Shown one piece after another: positions 62,370-64,000 of a stretch of 64,000 bases of DNA. Under the pieces are notes generated by a model that saw nothing but the letters and a program-made list of their open reading frames with translations, did not search any database and was not told the DNA's origin. The stretch covers positions 558,001 to 622,000 of the forward strand of contig NZ_JACVAK010000002.1 in assembly GCF_014851805.1 (NCBI RefSeq). Reading direction: 5' to 3'. Every line of letters begins with the position of its first letter. Position 1 is the stretch's first letter. The position numbers were made by a program, and so were the translations under genes. This stretch comes from Pseudoxanthomonas sp. PXM02. GTDB taxonomy: Bacteria; Pseudomonadota; Gammaproteobacteria; Xanthomonadales; Xanthomonadaceae.

Positions 62370-63112
62370 GCCTGATCGGGCTGCCGACACGCGCACCACG
62401 CGCGCTGGACCAGCGCGTCGTGCTGGTCAGCGGTGCGCACGGTGGCCTTGGCAGTGCGGCTGCGGTTGCATGCGCGGCAGCGGGTGCGACCGTCGTGCTG
62501 CTGGGGCGCAAGGTGCCGAAGTTGAACCGCGTGTATGACGCGGTCGCGCAGGCGGGCGCGGAGCCGCTGCTGTATCCGCTCGATCTGGAGGGCGCGACGC
62601 CCGACGATTACGCCGAACTCGCCGACCGCCTGCATGCCGAACTGGGGCGACTCGACGGCTTGCTGCACTGTGCGGCCGAGTTCAAGGGCCTGACACCGCT
62701 TGAGCACACCGACCCCGCGGCTTTCGCACGCGTCGTGCACGTCAACCTCACTGCGCCATGGTGGCTGTCGCAGGCGTGCCTGCCGCTGCTCAAGCAGTCC
62801 GATGACGCGGCGCTGGTCTTCAGCGTCGACGACCTGGCCCGGGTCGGGCAGGCGTACTGGGGCGCCTATGGTATTGCCCAGCATGGACTGACTTCGCTGG
62901 TTGGCATGCTGCACGCCGAACTGGCCGCGAGTTCCGTGCGGGTATCCGCGCTGCAGCCCGGGCCGATGCGCACGGGGCTGCGCTCGCGGGCTTATGCCGA
63001 CGACACCGATGCGCAGGCGCGCGAGGCCGGCGATTACGCCTCGGCTTGTGTCACCCTGCTGTCATCTGAGGGCGCAACGCACAGGGGGCAGATATGGAAG
63101 GTGCGGGCATGA
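62366..63112 (+). CDS. YciK-like short-chain dehydrogenase, catalytic residues lost
   Basis: A 248-residue SDR-fold protein. GTG start at 62366 overlaps the grxD stop (GTGA). The cofactor loop SGAHGGLG (22-29) is intact, but the active site is not: the Tyr is kept (Y168, WGAYGIAQ), the Lys four positions on is Q172, and the segment that should hold the catalytic serine reads [10 protein letters not shown], where YciK-type proteins have FTSSSVGRQG. It is probably not a normal oxidoreductase and may bind nucleotide as a regulator. Otherwise well conserved in length, so not a decaying pseudogene. Confidence 0.82.
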   Translation: MSLIGLPTRAPRALDQRVVLVSGAHGGLGSAAAVACAAAGATVVLLGRKVPKLNRVYDAVAQAGAEPLLYPLDLEGATPDDYAELADRLHAELGRLDGLLHCAAEFKGLTPLEHTDPAAFARVVHVNLTAPWWLSQACLPLLKQSDDAALVFSVDDLARVGQAYWGAYGIAQHGLTSLVGMLHAELAASSVRVSALQPGPMRTGLRSRAYADDTDAQAREAGDYASACVTLLSSEGATHRGQIWKVRA

Positions 63113-63711
63113 CCGTGCTGTCGGCGGCCCTGCTGCTGTTCCTGATCCTGGATCCGCTGGGCAACATCCCGGTGTTCCTCAGCGTGCTCAAGCCGCTGCC
63201 GCCCCGCCGGCAGCGCATCGTGGTGGTGCGGGAGCTGCTGATCGCCCTGGCCGTCCTGATGGCGTTCCTGTGGTGCGGCAAGTACGCGCTGGAAATGATG
63301 CACCTCCGGCAGGAGTCGGTGGCCATCGCCGGCGGCATCGTGCTGTTCCTGATCGGCGTGCGGATGATCTTCCCGCGCCCGGAAGGGCTGATGGGCGAGG
63401 TGCCCGGGGGTGAGCCCTTCATCGTGCCGCTGGCCATCCCGCTGGTCGCGGGCCCCTCCGGCATGGCGGCCGTCATGCTGATGGGCAGCAACGACCCCTC
63501 CCGGCTTGGTGACTGGAGCTTGGCCCTGCTGCTGGCCTGGGGCGCGACGGCGGTAATCCTGTTCTCGGCGACCGTCCTGTACAAGTGGCTGGGGCGACGC
63601 GTGCTGACCGCCATCGAGCGGCTAATGGGCATGCTTCTGGTCGCCATTTCCGTCCAAATGGTTCTGGACGGCATCGGCACCTACCTCAAGCTGACCCCGC
63701 CCAACATCTGA
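63109..63711 (+). CDS. MarC-family membrane protein
   Basis: A 200-residue protein with six membrane helices. It has the family opening LFLILDPLGNIPVFL and IPLVAGPSGMAAVML in the second half. MarC/YchE proteins are of unknown function, despite the name. ATG 63109 overlaps the SDR stop (ATGA); an ATG 15 bp upstream is possible but less economical. Confidence 0.88.
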   Translation: MTVLSAALLLFLILDPLGNIPVFLSVLKPLPPRRQRIVVVRELLIALAVLMAFLWCGKYALEMMHLRQESVAIAGGIVLFLIGVRMIFPRPEGLMGEVPGGEPFIVPLAIPLVAGPSGMAAVMLMGSNDPSRLGDWSLALLLAWGATAVILFSATVLYKWLGRRVLTAIERLMGMLLVAISVQMVLDGIGTYLKLTPPNI

Positions 63712-63773
63712 GACACCCCCTCTTGGCAGCTCCTCTGCCTGAGGTCAACGACGTGTGGCCAGACGGCGTCCGG

Positions 63774-63851
63774 CTGTCATGTTGCACCGCGAAAAATTGT
63801 CATGCCGCGGTCACAAAATGGTCCTATCGTGTTAACCTGTTATTAACCTCC
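63774..63851 (+). promoter_or_regulatory. Phased 11-bp repeats, possible Pho box
   Basis: Repeats in 11-bp phase: TTGTCAT (63797), CGGTCAC (63808), TGGTCCT (63819), then TGTTAACCTGT (63830) and TATTAACCTCC (63841). A further CTGTCAT lies at 63774. The first three match the PhoB direct-repeat consensus CTGTCAT with 4-bp spacers. TATTAA (63841-63846) might serve as a -10. The region is AT-richer than its surroundings and lies 120-200 bp upstream of the last start codon. Confidence 0.5.
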
Positions 63852-63972
63852 GCGGACGCCGCGTGGGCCATGGGAACCCCTAGCACGCCCTTCGAAACGA
63901 CCGTCCAGGTCGCTTCCGCGCACGTCCTGTCAGCCAGCTTCGCCACATCACTCCCGTACTGAGGTTTATCCA

Positions 63973-64000
63973 ATGAACCAATCCCGTCGTCTTCGCCTGT
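63973..64000 (+). CDS. N-terminus of a gene running out of the window
   Basis: ATG at 63973 with GAGG nine bases upstream opens MNQSRRLRL, cut at the window edge. The basic start would suit a signal peptide. The possible Pho box upstream suggests a phosphate-starvation gene such as a phosphate-binding protein or porin, but the codons present cannot confirm this. Confidence 0.5.

Noticed and set aside
61301-63112. Continuous 603-codon frame from sodB antisense into the SDR
   Set aside because: Its first two thirds are antisense or out of frame with sodB and grxD; the SDR begins at the GTG 62366.
62366-63112. SDR gene as a pseudogene
   Set aside because: No frameshift or stop, normal length, intact cofactor loop and conserved coupling on both sides argue for a maintained protein.
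1-64000. tRNA, rRNA, phage or insertion-sequence genes
   Set aside because: Scanned intergenic gaps and frames; no cloverleaf-like, rRNA-like or transposase/integrase sequence was seen.

Overview
The window is GC-rich, tightly packed bacterial chromosome. Gene content points to a gammaproteobacterium of the Xanthomonadaceae (Pseudoxanthomonas, Lysobacter, Luteimonas or Xanthomonas-like). The indicators are a fused aspartokinase/diaminopimelate decarboxylase (lysAC), the MurL-MurD2 route to D-glutamate in peptidoglycan, an rmlBACD operon, and a repeated inverted GGAGCGACGTAAGTCGCGA element of the kind common in this family. I cannot fix the genus from sequence alone. Nothing looks like a phage, plasmid, insertion sequence, CRISPR array, rRNA or tRNA gene.

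Layout. 0-12 kb: a truncated lipoprotein gene, a SET-domain methyltransferase, a large CBM9/DUF5916 outer-membrane-type protein, a 350-bp array of degenerate CTTGCGCGCAAG palindromes, a coupled DUF1439 pair, a LysE-type exporter, a DUF533-M23 peptidase pair, a lysine/alanine-tailed HU protein, an EF-G paralogue, an OsmC-hydrolase pair and a glycine-zipper protein. 12-23 kb: a secreted amidohydrolase, two tandem PhzF paralogues, lysAC-murL-murD2 (lysine and cell-wall precursors), a dienelactone hydrolase and a polyprenyl synthase. 23-27 kb: ssb followed by rmlBACD (dTDP-L-rhamnose).

27-40 kb is rich in peptide handling: two S9 peptidases, a POT transporter, an OPT transporter, a DUF819 permease, CstA with YbdD, then CorA. 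40-53 kb: on the minus strand a small protein-phoH-ybeY-secreted protein-corC-DUF4105-GH97 series, and miaB. Between miaB and phoH sits a plus-strand TetR/HlyD/ABC-2 efflux operon with an AT-rich palindromic operator candidate. 53-64 kb: a lytic transglycosylase, petABC (cytochrome bc1), sspA-sspB, DUF3301-nadC-Trm112, purEK, iron superoxide dismutase, a monothiol glutaredoxin-degenerate SDR-MarC operon, and the first codons of a gene behind a possible Pho box.

Most of this is ordinary housekeeping. The items I would look at first are the palindrome array at 3061-3408, the SDR that has lost its catalytic residues (62366-63112), the SET methyltransferase occurring near a histone-like HU protein, the 11-bp phased direct repeats at 63774-63851, and the efflux operon that separates miaB from ybeZYX. 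Start positions and product names are read from sequence and family knowledge only; no database search was possible.
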